From: Aristolochia californica
Lineage: Eukaryota > Streptophyta > Magnoliopsida > Piperales > Aristolochiaceae
Length of the DNA: 64,000 bases
Direction: 5' to 3'
NCBI GenBank assembly: GCA_029961685.1
Contig: JARWKL010000002.1
Location: forward strand, 24,458,908-24,522,907
Shown here one piece after another: positions 12,540 to 25,798 of the stretch (position 1 is its first letter; every line of letters starts with the position of its first letter). Both the position numbers and the translations under genes were made by a program. The notes beneath the pieces were generated by a model. It was not told the DNA's origin. It was given only the letters and a program-made list of their open reading frames with translations, and did no database searches.

Positions 12540-14850
12540 AGTCCTTTTCTTATAAAATTCCACCAAACTCATTATTAGGGGTTGTACTAGTGGAATTTCC
12601 CAAGCAGGGATAACAAAACCTTGGAGTTCATTTTTAGTGCGTGAAATAATTTTCAAATTTTTTTTGCATACATGGACTCTAAAATTTTCATTTTGTTATG
12701 CGTTATATATTTTTTTGTTTACGAGAAAAATGGGGGAGTGAAAACTCAAGTTTGGATCTGAAAAGAAATTTGAACATCCAAAAAAGGCAAGGAGAGATAG
12801 TTCCAAAAAGTATCTATGATTTTTAAGGATAGGCAAAAAGTGGCTTGTTTGGCTCTGGTAAATATTCAACCACTTGAGAATTTGATTTTTTCTACTCCTT
12901 GAAACTTTTGGATCATTTGGTCCACTTTCATCCTCAACATGTTTTTGGCATGCATATCCACCATACTTAAAGCATGTTAGGATCAGTTAGAAGTCCCTTT
13001 CCCATAAAATTCCACCAAGCTTATTATTAGGGGTTGTACTAGTGGAATTTCCCAAACATGGATAACAAAACCATGGAGTTCATTTTTAGTGCGTCAAATA
13101 ATTTTCAATTTTTTTTTGCATGCATGGACTCTATAATTTTCATTTTGTTATGCCTTATATCTTTTTTTGTTTACGAGAAAAATGGGGGAGTGATAACCCA
13201 AGTTTGAATCTGAAAACAAAATTGAACATCCAAAAAATACTGAGAGAGGTAGTTCCAAAGAGTATCTGTGATTTTTAAGGACAAGCAAAAAGTGGGTTGT
13301 TTGGCTGTGGTAAATATGCAACCACTTGAGAATTTGATTTTTTCTACTCCTTGAAATTTTTGGATCATTAGGTCCACTTGCATCCTCAACATGTTTCTGG
13401 CATGAATATCAACCACACTTAAAGCATGTTAGGATCAGTTAGAACTCCCTTTCCTCTACAATTCCACCAAGCTTATTATTAGGGGTTGTACTAGTGAAAT
13501 TTCCCAAACATGGATAACAAAAACTTGGAGTTCATTTTTAGTGCGTGAAATAATTTTCAACTTTTTTTGGCACACATGGAGTCTAAAATTTTCATTTTGT
13601 TATGCCTTATAAGTTTTTTTGTTTACGAGAAAAATGGGGGTGTGAAAACTCAAGTTCGGATCCGAAAACAAATTTGAACATCCAAAAAATGCTGCGAGAG
13701 ATAGTTTCAAAAAGTATCTGTGATTTTTAAGGATAGGAAAAAAGTGAGTTGTTTGGCTCTGGTAAATATCCAACCACATGAGAATTCGATTTTTTCTACT
13801 CCTTTGAAACTTTTGGATCATTAGGTCCAGTTGCATCCACAACATGTTTCTGGCATGCATATCCACCATACTTAAAACATGTTAGGATCAATTAGAAGTC
13901 CTTTTCTTATAAAATTTCACCAAACTCATTATTAGGGGTTGTACTAGTGGAATTTCCCAAACAGGGATAACAAAACCTTGGAGTTCATTTTTAGTGCGTG
14001 AAATAATTTTCAAATTTTTTTTGCATACATGGACTCTAAAATTTTCATTTTGTTATGCGTTATATCTTTTTTTGTTTACGAGAAAAATGGGGGACTGAAA
14101 ACTCAAGTTTGGATCCGAAAAGAAATTTGAACATCCAAAAAAGGCAAGGAGAGATAGTTCCAAAAAGTATCTATGATTTTTGAGGATAGGCAAAAAGTGG
14201 GTTCTTTGGCTCTAGTAAATATTCAACCACTGAAGAATTTGATTTTTTCTACTCCTTGAAACTTTTGGATCATTAGGTCCACTTTCATCCTCAACATGTT
14301 TTTGGCATGCATATCCACCACACTTAAAGCATGTTAGGATCAGTTAGAACTCCCTTTCCTATAAAATTCCACCAAGCTTATTATTAGGGGTTGTACTAGT
14401 GAAATTTCCCAAACATGGATACCAAAAACTTGGAGTTCATTTTCAGTGCGTGAAATAATTTTCAATTTTTTTTGGCACACATGGACTCTAAAATTTTCAT
14501 TTTTTTATGCCTTATAAGTTTTTTTCTTTACGAGAAAAATGGGGGAGTGAAAACTCAAGTCTGGATCTGAAAACAAATTTGAACATCCAAAAAATGCTGA
14601 GTGAGATAGTTCCAAAAAGTACCTGTGACTTTTATGGATTGGCAAAAAGTGGGTTATTTGGCTCTGGTAAATATCCAACCACTTGAGAATTTGATTTTTT
14701 CTACTTCTTGAAATTTTTGGATCATTAGGTCCACTTGCATCCACAACATGTTTATGGCATGCATATCCACCACACGTAAAGCATCTTTGGATCAGTTAGA
14801 AGTCCCTTTCCTATAAAATTCCACCAAGCTTATGATTAGGGGTTGTACTA
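12540..14850 (+). repeat. Partial three-mer duplication (order A'B'C'A''C'')
   Basis: Monomers starting near 12,588 and 13,944 (1,356 bp apart) share AACTCATTATTAGGGG, an AGGGATAACAAAACC variant and GGCAAGGAGAGATAG. Monomers starting near 13,492 and 14,397 (about 904 bp apart) share GTTAGAACTCCCTTTCC, TTTTTTTGGCACACATGG and the CTTATAAGTTTTTTT stretch. Read together, a three-monomer unit was duplicated and the second copy has lost its middle member, or the copies were shuffled by unequal exchange. Confidence 0.6.
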
Positions 14851-16769
14851 GTGGAATTTCCCAAACATGCCTAACAGAACCTTGGAGTTCATTTTTAGTG
14901 CGTCAAATAATTTTCAATCTTTTTTTCATACATGGACTCTAAAATTTTCATTTTGTTATGCCTTATATCTTTTTTTGTTTACGAGAAAAATGGGGTAGTG
15001 AAAACTCAAGTTTGGATCTGAAAACAAATATGAACATCCAAAAAATGGTGAGAGACATTGTTCCAAAGAGTATCTATGATTTTAAAGGATAGGCAAAAAG
15101 TAGGTTGTTTGGCTCTGGTAAATATCCAACCACTTGAGAATTTGATTTTTTTCTTCTCCTTGAAAATTTTGGATCATGAGGTCCACTTGCATCCTCAACA
15201 TGTTTCTTTCATGCATATCCACCACACTTAAAGCATGTTAGGAACAGTTAGAAGTCCCTTTCCAATAAAATTGCACCAAGCTTATTATTAGGGGTTGTAC
15301 TAGTGGAATTTCCCAAACATGTGTAACAAAACCTTGGAGTGCATTTTTATTGCGTGAAATAATTTTCAAATTTTTTTGGCATACATGGACTCTATAATTT
15401 TCATTTCGTTATGCCTTATATCATTTTTTGTTAACGAGAAAAATGGGGGAGTGAAAACTACAAGTTTGGATCTGAAAAAAAATTTGAACATCCAAAAAAT
15501 GTTGAGAGAGATAGATCCAAAAAGTATCTGTGATTTTTAAGGATAGGCAAAAAGTAGGTTGTTTGGCTTTGGTAAATATCCAACCACTTGAGAATTTGAT
15601 TTTTTTCTTGTCTTTGAAATTTTTGGATCATTAGGTCCACTTGCATCCTCAACATGTTTCTGGCATGCATATACACCACACTTGAAGCATGTTAGGATCA
15701 GTTAGAAGTCCCTTTCCTATAAAATTGCGCCAAGCTTATTATTAGGGGTTGTACTAGCAGAATTTTCCAAAAAAGGATAACAAAACCTAGGAGTTCATTT
15801 TTAGTGCGTGAAATAATTTTCAAATTTTTCTGGCATACATGGACTCTAAAATTTTCATTTTGTTATGCCTTATATCTTTTTTTGTTTACGAGAAAAATGG
15901 GGGAGCGAAAACTCAAGTTTGGATCTGAAAACAAATTTCAACATCGAAAAAATGCTGAGAGAGATAGTTCCAAAGAGTATCTATGATTTTTAAGGATAGG
16001 CAAAAAGTTGGTTGTTTGGCTCTGGTGAATATCCAACCACTTGAGAATTTGATTTTTTCTACTCCTTGAAAATTTTGGATCATTAGGTCCACTTGCATCC
16101 TCAACATGTTTCTGGCATGCATATCCACCACACTTAAAGCATATTAGGATCAGTTAGAAGTCCCTTTCCTATAAAATTCCACCAAGCTTATTATTAGGGG
16201 TTGTACTAGTGGAATTTCCCAAACATGGATAACAAAACCTTGGAGTTCGTTTTTAGTGCGTGAAATAATTTTCAAATTTTTTTTGCACGCATGGACTCTA
16301 AAATTTTCATTTTGTTATGCCTTATTTGTTTTTTTGTATACGAGAAAAATGGGGGCGTGAAAACTCAAGTTTGGATAAGAAAAAAAATTTTAACATCCAA
16401 AAAATGCTGAGAGAGATAGTACAAAAGAGTATCTGTGATTTTTATCGATAGGCAAAAAGTGGGTTGTTTGGCTCTGGTAAGTATCCAACCACTTGAGAAT
16501 TTGATTTTTTCTACTCATTGAAAATTTTGGATCATTAGGTCCACTTGCATCCTCAACATGTTTCTGGCATGCATATCCACCACACTTAAAGCATGTTAGG
16601 ATCAGTTTGAAGTCCCTTTCCTATCAAATTCCTTCAAGCTTATTATTAGGGATTGTACTAGTGGAATTTCCCAAACATGGATAACAAAACCTTGGAGTTC
16701 ATCTTTAGTGAGTGAAATAATTTTCAAATTTTTTTTGCATGCATGGACTCTAACATTTTAATTTTGTTA

Positions 16770-18890
16770 TGCCTTATATGTTTTTTTGTTTACGACAAAA
16801 ATGGGGGAGTGAAAACTCAAGTTTGGATCTGAAAACAAATTTGAACATCCAAAAACTGCTGAGAGAGATAGTTCCAAAGAGTATCTCTGATTTTTAAGGA
16901 TAGGCAAAAAGTGGGTTCTTCGGCTCTGGTAAATATCCAACCACGTGAGAATTTGATTTTTTCTACACCTTCAAATTTTTTGATCATTAGGTCCATTTGC
17001 ATCCTCAACATGTTTCTGGCATGCATATCCACCACACTTAAAGCATTTTAGGCTCAGTTAGAAGTCACTTTTCTATAAAATTCCACCAAGCTTATTATTA
17101 GGGGTTGTACTAGTGGAATTTTCCAAAAAAGGATAACAAAACCTTAGTGTTCACTTTGAGTGCGTGAAATAATTTACATATTTTTTTTGCATTCATGGAC
17201 TCAAAAATTTTCATTTTGTGATGCCTTATATATTTTTTTGTTTACGAGAAAAATGGGGGAGTGAAAACTCAAGTTTGCAACTGAAAAACAATTTGAACAT
17301 CCAAAAAATGATGAGAGAGATAGTTTCAAAGAGTACCTGTGATTTTTAAGGATAGGCAAAAAGTGGGTTGTTTGGCTCCGAAAAATATCCAACCACATGA
17401 GAATTTGATTTTTTCTACTCGAAATTTTTGGAACATTAGGTCAACTTGCATCCTCAACATGTTTCTGGCGTGCATATCCACCACACTTAAAGCATGTTAG
17501 CATCAATTAGAAGTCCCTTTCCTAAAAAATTCCACCAAGCTTATTATTAGGGGTTGTACTAGTGGAATTTCCCAAACATGGATAACAAAACATTTGAGTT
17601 CATTTTGAGTGCGTGAAATAATTATCATATTTTGTTTGCATTCATGGACTCTAAAATTTTCATTTTGTGATGCCTTATATCTTTTTTTGTTTACGAGAAA
17701 AATGGGGGAGAGAAAAATCAAGTTTGGATCTGAAAAAAAATTTGCACATCCAAAAAAGCTGAGAGACATTGTTTCAAAGAGTATCTGTGATTTTTAAGGA
17801 TAGGTAAAAAGTGGGTTGTTTGGCTCTGGTAAATAACCAACCACTTGAGAATTTGATTTTTTCTACACCTTTAAATTTTTGGATCGTTAGGTCCACTTGC
17901 ATCGTCAACATGTTTCTGGCATGCATATCCACCACACTGAAAGCCTGTTAGGATCAGTTAGAAGTCTCTTTCCTAAAAAATTCCACCAAGCTTATTATTA
18001 GGGGTTGTACTAGTGAATTTCCCAAAATTGGATAACAAAACCTTGGAGTTCATTTTTAGTGTTTCAAATTTTTTTGGCATTCATGGACTCTAAAATTTCC
18101 ATTTTGTTATGCCCAGTATTTTTTTTTATTACGAGAAAAAATGTGGAGTAAAAACTAAAGTTTGGATCTGAAAACAAATTTGAACATCCAAAAAATGCTG
18201 AGAGAGACAGTTCCAAATAGTATCTGTGATTTTTAAGGATAGGCAAAAAGTGGCTTCTTTGGCTCTGGTAAATTTCTAACCACTTGAGAATTTGATTTTT
18301 TCAACTCCTTGAAATTTTTGGATCATTAGCTCCACACTCATCCTCAACATGTTTCTGGCATGCATATCCACCACACTTAAAGCATGTTAGGATCAGTTAG
18401 AAGTCCCTTTCCTATAAAATTGCACCAAGCTTATTATTAGGGGTTGTACTAGTGGAATTTCCCTAACTAGGTTAACAAAACGTTGGAGTTCATTTTTACT
18501 GCGTGAAATAATTTTCAAATTTTTTTTGCATACATGGACTCTAAAATTTTCATTTAATTTAAGCCTTATATCTTTTTTTGTTTATGTGAAAAATGGGGGA
18601 GTGAAAACAAAAGTTTGGATCTGAAAAAAAAATTGAACATCCAAAAAATGCTGAGAGAGATAGTTCCAAAGAGTATCTGTGATTTTTAAGGATTGGCAAA
18701 AAGTGGGTTGTTTGGCTCTGGTAAATATCCAACCACGTGAGAATTTGATTTTTTCTACTCCTTGAAATTTTTCGATCATTAGGTCCACTTGCATCCTCAG
18801 CATGTTTCTGGCATGCATATCCACCACACTTAAAACATGTTAGGATCAGTTAGAAGTCCATTTCCTATAAAATTCTACCAAGCTTATTAT
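16770..18890 (+). repeat. Five-monomer block, copy 2 of a diverged duplication
   Basis: Partner of the block at about 10,000-12,130, with the same order of rare monomer variants and a constant offset of about 6.77 kb. The fifth monomer again carries the CATTTAATTTAAGCC change and the GAAAACAAAAGTTTGG variant. Just after this block the array is disrupted by a short residual monomer and by the first deletion monomers, so copy 2 ends at a site of later rearrangement. Confidence 0.7.
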
Positions 18891-18891
18891 T

Positions 18892-19106
18892 AGGGGTTGG
18901 CAAAAAGTGGGTTGTTTGGCTCTGGAAAATATCCAACCACTTGAGAATTTGATTTTTTCTACTCCTTGAAATTTTTGGATCATTAGGTCCACTTTCATCC
19001 TCAACATGTTTCTGGCATGCATATCGACCACACTTAAAGCATGTTAGGATAAGTTAGAAGTCCCTTTCCTATAAAATTCCACCAAGCTTATTATTAGGGG
19101 TTGTAC
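18892..19106 (+). repeat. Residual satellite monomer (about 205 bp)
   Basis: Sequence runs from TTATTAGGGGTTG directly into GCAAAAAGTGGGTTG, so about 247 bp of a monomer is missing. Landmark spacing is 657 bp between 18,450 and 19,107, where two intact monomers would give about 904 bp. The joint shares the bases GG. It is immediately followed by the first 324 bp deletion monomer. Confidence 0.8.
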
Positions 19107-19430
19107 TAGTTTACGAGAAAAATGGGGGAGTGAAATCTAAAGTTTGGATCGGAAAATAAATTTGAACATCCAAAATATGCTGAGAGACATAGTTCCAAAA
19201 AGTATCTATGATTTTTAAGGATAGGCAAAAAGTGGGTTCTTTGGCTCCGGTAAATATCCAACCACTTGAGAATTTGATTTTTTGTACTCCTCAAAATTTT
19301 TGGATGGTTACGTCCACTTTCATCCTCAACATGTTTCTGGCATGCATATCCACCGCACTTAAAGCATGTTAGGTCAGTAAGAAGTCCCTTTCCTATAAAA
19401 TTCGACCAAGCTTATTATTAGGGGTTGTAC
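19107..19430 (+). repeat. 324 bp deletion monomer, copy 1
   Basis: The landmark TTGTACTAGT is joined directly to TTACGAGAAAAATGG, removing about 128 bp (the GGAATTTCCC to TTTTTTTG part). The joint shares GT, as in a microhomology deletion. The same joint is found at four other places, so it arose once and was then copied. Confidence 0.9.
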
Positions 19431-19882
19431 TAGTGGAATTTCCCAAACATGGAGAACAAAACCTTGGAGTTCATTTTCAGTGCGTGAAATAATCTTCAGT
19501 TTTTTTTTGCATACATTGACTCTAAAATTTTCATTTTGTTATGCCTTATATCGTTTTTTGTTTATGAGAAAATTGAGGGAGTGAAAACTCATGTTTGGAT
19601 CTGAAAACAAATTTTAACATCCAAAATATGCTGAGAGACATACTTCCAAAAAGTATCTATGATTTTTAAGGATAGGCAAAAAGTGGGTTGTTTGGCTCTG
19701 GTAAATATCCAACCACTTGAGAATTTGATTTTTTCTACTACTTGAAATTTTTTGATCATTAGGTCCACTTTCATCCTCAACATGTCTCTGGCACGCATAT
19801 CCATCACACTTAAAGCATGTTAGGATCAATTAGAAGTCCCTTTCCTATAAAATTCCACCAAGCTTATTATTAGGGGTTGTAC

Positions 19883-20206
19883 TAGTTTACGAGAAAAATG
19901 GGGGAGTGAAAACTCAATTTTGGATCTGAAAACAAATATGAACATCCAAAATATGCAGAGAGAGATATTCCAAAAAGTATCTAAGATTTTCAAGGATAGG
20001 CAAAAAGTGGGTTGTTTGGCTCATGTAAATATCCAACCACATGAGAATTTGATTTTTTCTACTCCTTGAAATGTTTGGATCATTAGGTCCACTTGCATCC
20101 TCAACATGTTTCTGGTATGCATATCCACCACACTTAAAGCATGTTAGGATCAGTTAGAAGTCCCTTTCCTATAAAATTCCACCAAGCTTATTATTAGCGG
20201 TTCTAC
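19883..20206 (+). repeat. 324 bp deletion monomer, copy 2
   Basis: Same ACTAGT/TTACGAG joint as copy 1. It lies 776 bp after copy 1 (324 + 452), and is followed by a full monomer whose landmark reads TTCTACTAGTGG and which contains TTTTAATTTTGTTATGCC. That deletion-plus-full pair is repeated near 24,581 and 25,799. Confidence 0.9.
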
Positions 20207-20449
20207 TAGTGGAATTTTCCAAACATGGATAACAAAACCTTGGAGTTCATTTTTAGTGCGTGAAATAATTTTCAAATTTTTTTTGCATGCATGGACTCTA
20301 AAATTTTAATTTTGTTATGCCTCATATGTTTTCTTGTTTACGAGAAAAATGGGGGAGTGAAAACTCAAGTTTGGATCTGAAAACAAATTTGAACATCCAA
20401 AAAATGCTGAGAGAGATAGTTCCAATGAGTATATGTGATTTTTAAGAAT

Positions 20450-21796
20450 AGGCAAAAAGTGGGTTGTTTGGCTCTGGTAAATATCCAACCACTTGAGATT
20501 TTGATTTTTTCTACTCGAAATTTTTGGATCATTAGGTCAACTTTCATCCTCAACATGTTTCTGGGATGCATATCCCCCACACTTAAAGCATGTTAGGATC
20601 AGTTAGAAGTCCCTTTCCTATAAAATTCCACCAAGCTTATTATTAGGGGTTGTACTAGTGGAATTTCCCAAACATGGATAAAAAAACCTTGGAGTTCATT
20701 TTTAGTGCGTGAAATAATTTTCAAATTTTTTTTACATGCATCATCTCTAAAATTTTCATTTTGTTATGCCTTATATATTTTTTGTTTACGAGAAAAATGG
20801 GGGAGTGAAATGTCAAGTTTGGATTTGAAAAAAAAATTTGAACATCCAAAAAATGCTAAGACAGATAGTTCCAAAGAGTATATGTGATTTTTAAGGATAG
20901 GCAAAAAGTGGGATGTTTGGCTCTGGTAAATATCCAACCACTAGAGATTTTGATTTTTTCTACTCGAAATTTTTGGATCATTAGGTCCGCTTTCATCCTC
21001 AACATGTTTCTGGCATGCATATCCACCACACTTAAAGCAAGTTAGGATCAGTTAGAAGTCCCTTTCCTATAAAATTCCACCAAGCTTATTATTAGGGGTT
21101 GTACTAGTGGAATTTCCCAAACATGGAAAAAAAACTTTGGAGTTCATTTTCAGTGCGTGAAATAATTTTCAAATTTTTTTTGCCTACATAGACTCTAAAA
21201 TTTTCATTTTGTTATGCCTTATATCTTTTTTTGTTTACGAGAAAAATGGGGGAGTGAAAACTCAAGTTTGGATCTGAAAACAAATTTGAACATCCAAAAA
21301 ATGCTGAGAGAGATAGTTCCAAAGAGTATCTGTGATTTTTAAGGATAGGCAAAAAGTGGGTTGTTTGGCTCTGGTAAATAACCAACCACTTGATAGTTTG
21401 ATTTTTTCTACTCCTTGAAAGGTTTGGATCGTTAGGTCCACATGCATCCTCAACATGTTTCTGGCATGCATATCCACCACACTTAAAGCATGTTAGGATC
21501 AGTTAGAAGTCTCTTTACTAAAAAATACCACCAAGCTTATTATTAGGGGTTGTACTAGTGAATTTCCCAAAATTGGATAACAAAACCTTGGAGTTCATTT
21601 TTAGTGTGTGAAATAATTTCAAATTTTTTTGGCATTCATGGACTCTAAAATTTCCATTTTGTTATGCCGTATATCTTTTCTTGTTTACGAGAAAAATGGT
21701 GGAGTAAAAACTCAGGTTTGGATCTGAAAACAAATTTGAACATCCAAAAAATGCTGAGAGAGATATTTCCAAAGAGTATCTGTGATTTTTAAGGAT
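20450..21796 (+). repeat. 1,347 bp three-monomer unit, copy 1
   Basis: Every marker here recurs 1,347 bp downstream: GGGATGCATATCCCCCACAC, the GCATCATCTCTAAA variant, GAAATGTCAAGTTTGG, GCTAAGACAGATAG, AACATGGAAAAAAAAC, GCCTACATAGACTC and CTTGATAGTTTGATT. I see only a handful of single-base differences between the copies. Both edges are approximate, set where similarity to the partner drops to the ordinary inter-monomer level. Confidence 0.85.
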
Positions 21797-23143
21797 AGGC
21801 AAAAAGTGGGTTGTTTGGCTCTGGTAAATATCCAACCACTTGAGATTTTGATTTTTTCTACTCGAAATTTTTGGATCATTAGGTCCACTTTCATCCTCAA
21901 CATGTTTCTGGGATGCATATCCCCCACACTTAAAGCATGTTAGGATCAGTTAGAAGTCCCTTTCCTATAAAATTCCACCAAGCTTATTATTAGGGGTTGT
22001 ACTAGTGGAATTTCCCAAACATGGATAAAAAAACCTTGGAGTTCATTTTTAGTGCGTGAAATAATTTTCAAATTTTTTTTGCATGCATCATCTCTAAAAT
22101 TTTCATTTTGTTATGCCTTATATATTTTTTGTTTACGAGAAAAATGGGGGAGTGAAATGTCAAGTTTGGATTTGAAAAAAAAATTTGAACATCCAAAAAA
22201 TGCTAAGACAGATAGTTCCAAAGTGTATATGTGATTTTTAAGGATAGGCAAAAAGTGGGATGTTTGGCTCTGGTAAATATCCAACCACTTGAGATTTTGA
22301 TTTTTTCTACTCGAAATTTTTGGATCATTAGGTCCGCTTTCATCCTCAACATGTTTCTGGCATGCATATCCACCACACTTAAAGCAAGTTAGGATCAGTT
22401 AGAAGTCCCTTTCCTATAAAATTCCACCAAGCTTATTATTAGGGGTTGTACTAGTGGAATTTCCCAAACATGGAAAAAAAACTTTGGAGTTCATTTTCAG
22501 TGCGTGAAATAATTTTCAAATTTTTTTTGCCTACATAGACTCTAAAATTTTCATTTTGTTATGCCTTATATCTTTTTTTGTTTACGAGAAAAATGGGGGA
22601 GTGAAAACTCAAGTTTGGATCTGAAAACAAATTTGAACATCCAAAAAATGCTGAGAGAGATAGTTCCAAAGAGTATCTGTGATTTTTAAGGATAGGCAAA
22701 AAGTGGGTTGTTTGGCTCTGGTAAATAACCAACCACTTGATAGTTTGATTTTTTCTACTCCTTGAAAGGTTTGGATCGTTAGGTCCACATGCATCCTCAA
22801 CATGTTTCTGGCATGCATATCCACCACACTTAAAGCATGTTAGGATCAGTTAGAAGTCTCTTTCCTAAAAAATACCACCAAGCTTATTATTAGGGGTTGT
22901 ACTAGTGAATTTCCCAAAATTGGATAACAAAACCTTGGAGTTCATTTTTAGTGTGTGAAATAATTTCAAATTTTTTTGGCATTCATGGACTCTAAAATTT
23001 CCATTTTGTTATGCCGTATATCTTTTTTTGTTTACGAGAAAAATGGTGGAGTAAAAACTCAGGTTTGGATCTGAAAACAAATTTGAACATCCAAAAAATG
23101 CTGAGAGAGATATTTCCAAAGAGTATCTGTGATTTTTAAGGAT
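21797..23143 (+). repeat. 1,347 bp three-monomer unit, copy 2
   Basis: Tandem partner of copy 1, offset exactly 1,347 bp for three independent markers. Similarity ends near 23,175, where GGTAAATATCC of copy 1's successor is replaced by GGTAAATTTCC. Near-identity over three monomers, against clearly lower similarity between the monomers themselves, marks it as a recent higher-order duplication. Confidence 0.85.
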
Positions 23144-23352
23144 AGGCAAAAAGTGGGTTGTTTGGCTCTGGTAAATTTCCAACCACTTGAGAATTTGATT
23201 TTTTCTACTCCTTGAAATTTTTGGATCATTAGCTCCACACTCATCCTCAACATATTCCTGGCATGCATATCCACCACACTTAAAGCATGTTAGGATCAGT
23301 TAGAAGTCCCTTTCCTATAAAATTCCACCAAGCTTATTATTAGGGGGTGTAC

Positions 23353-23677
23353 TAGTTTACGAGAAAAATGGGGGAGTGAAAACTCAAGTTTGGATCGGAA
23401 AATAAATTTGAACATCTAAAATATGCTTAGAGAGATAGTTCCAAAAAGTATCTTTGATTTTAAGGGATAGGCAAAAAGTGGGTTGTTTGGCTCTGGTAAA
23501 TATCCAACCACTTGAGAATTTGATTTTTTCTACTCCATGAAATTTTTGGATCATTAGGTCCACTTGCATCCACAACAAGTTTCTGGCATGCATATCCACC
23601 ACACTTAAAGCATCTTAGGATCAGTTAGAAGTCCCTTTCCTATAAAATTCAACCAAGCTTATGATTAGGTGTTGTAC
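23353..23677 (+). repeat. 324 bp deletion monomer, copy 3
   Basis: Same ACTAGT/TTACGAG joint. It carries GGATCGGAAAATAAATTTG and a TATGCTTAGAG change. Distance to the next deletion monomer is 1,228 bp (one short plus two full units). Confidence 0.9.
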
Positions 23678-24580
23678 TAGTGGAATTTCCCAAACATGGA
23701 TAACAGAACTTTGGAGTTCATTTTTAGTGCGTCAAATAATTTTCAATTTTTTTTTCATACATTGCCTCTAAAATTTTCATTTTGTTATGCCTTATATCTT
23801 TTTTTGTTTACGAAAAAAATGGGGGAGTGACAACTCAAGTTTGGATCTGAAAACAAATATGAACATCCAAAAAATGCTGAGAGAGACTGTTCCAAAGACT
23901 ATCTATGATTTTTAAGGATAGGCAAAAAGTGGGTTGTTTGGCTCTGGTAAATATCCAACCACTTGAGAATTTGATTTTTTCTACTCACTGAAATTTTTTG
24001 ATCATTAGGTCCACTTGCATCCTCAACATGTTTCTGGTATGCATATCCACCACACTTAAAGCATGTTAGGATCAGTTAGAAGTCTCTTTCCTATAAAATT
24101 GCACCAAGCTTATTATTAGGGGTTGTACTAGTGGAATTTCCCAAACATGGATAACAAAACCTTGGAGTTAATTTTTAGTGCGTGAAATAATTTTCAAATT
24201 TTTTTGGCGTACATGGACTCTATAATTTTCATTTTGTTATGCCTTATATGCTTTTTTGTTTACGAGAAAAATGGGGGAGTGAAAACTCAAGTTTGGATCT
24301 GAAAACAAATTTGAACATCCAAAAAATGCTGAGAGAGATAGTTCCAAAGAGTATCTGTAATTTTTAAGGATAGGCAAAAAGTGGGTTGTTTGGCTCTGGT
24401 AAATATCCAACCACTTGAGAATTTGATTTTTTCTACTCCTTGAAATTTTTGGATCATTAGGTCCACTTTCATCCTCAACATGTTTCTGGCATGCATATCC
24501 ACCACACTTAAAGCATGTTAGGATCAGTTAGAAGTCCCTTTCCTATAAAATTCCACCAAGCTTATTATTAGGGGTTGTAC

Positions 24581-24904
24581 TAGTTTACGAGAAAAATAGG
24601 GGAGTGAAAACTCAATTTTGGATCTGAAAATAAATTTGAACATCCAAAATATGCTGAGAGAGATACTTCCAAAAAGTATCTATGATTTTTAAGGATAGGC
24701 AAAAAGTGGTTGCTTGGCTCATGTAAATATCCAACCACTTGAGAATTTGATTTTTTCTACTCCTTGAAATGTTTGGATCATTAGGTCCACTTGCATCCTC
24801 AACATGTTTCTGGTATGCATATCCACCACACTTAAAGCATGTTAGGATCAGTTAGAAGTCCCTTTCCAATAAAATTCCACCAAGCTTATTATTAGGGTTT
24901 CTAC
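24581..24904 (+). repeat. 324 bp deletion monomer, copy 4
   Basis: Same joint. It shares TATGCTGAGAGAGATACTTCC, GCTTGGCTCATG, GAAATGTTTGGATC, TCTGGTATGCATATCC and CCCTTTCCAATAAAATTCC with copy 5, so the unit of about 1,220 bp starting here was duplicated as a block. Confidence 0.9.
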
Positions 24905-25798
24905 TAGTGGAATTTCCCAAACATGGATAACAAAACCTTGGAGTTCATTTTTAGTGCGTGAAATAATTTTCAAATTTTTTTTGCATGCATGGACTCTAAA
25001 ATTTTAATTTTGTTATGCCTTATATGTTTTCTTGTTTACGAGAAAAATGGGGGAGTGAAAACTCAAGTTTGGATCTGAAAACAAATTTGAACATCCAAAA
25101 AATGTTGAGAGAGATAGTTCCAAAGAGTATCTGTGATTTTTAAGGATAGGCAAAAAGTGGGTGGTTTGGCTCTGGTAAATAACCAACCACTTGAGAGTTT
25201 GATTTTTTCTACTCCTTGAAAGTTTTGGATCGTTAGGTCCACAAGCATCCTCAACATGTTTCTGGCATGCATATCCACCACACTTAAAGCATGTTAGGAT
25301 CAGTTAGAAGTCTCTTTCCTAAAAAATACCACCAAGTTTATTATTAGGGGTTGTACTAGTGAATTTCCCAAAATTGGATAACAAAACCTTGGAGTTCATT
25401 TTTAGTGTGTGAAATAATTTTCAAATTTTTTTGGCATTCATGGACTCTAAAATTTCCATCCGTATATCTTTTTTTGTTTACGAGAAAAATGGTGGAGTAA
25501 AAACTCAAGTTTGGATCTGAAAACAAATTTGAAGATCCAAAAAATGCTGAGAGAGGTAGTTCCAAAGAGTATCTGTGATTTTTAAGGAGAGGCAAAAAGT
25601 GGGTTGTTTGGCTCTGGTAAATCTCCAACCACTTGAGAATTTGATTTTTTCTACTCCTTGAAATTTTTGGATCATTAGCTCCACACTCATCCTCAACATG
25701 TTTCTGGCATGCATATCCACCACACTTAAAGCATGTTAGGATCAGTTAGAACTCCCTTTCCTATAAAATTCCACCAAGCTTATTATTAGGGGTTGTAC

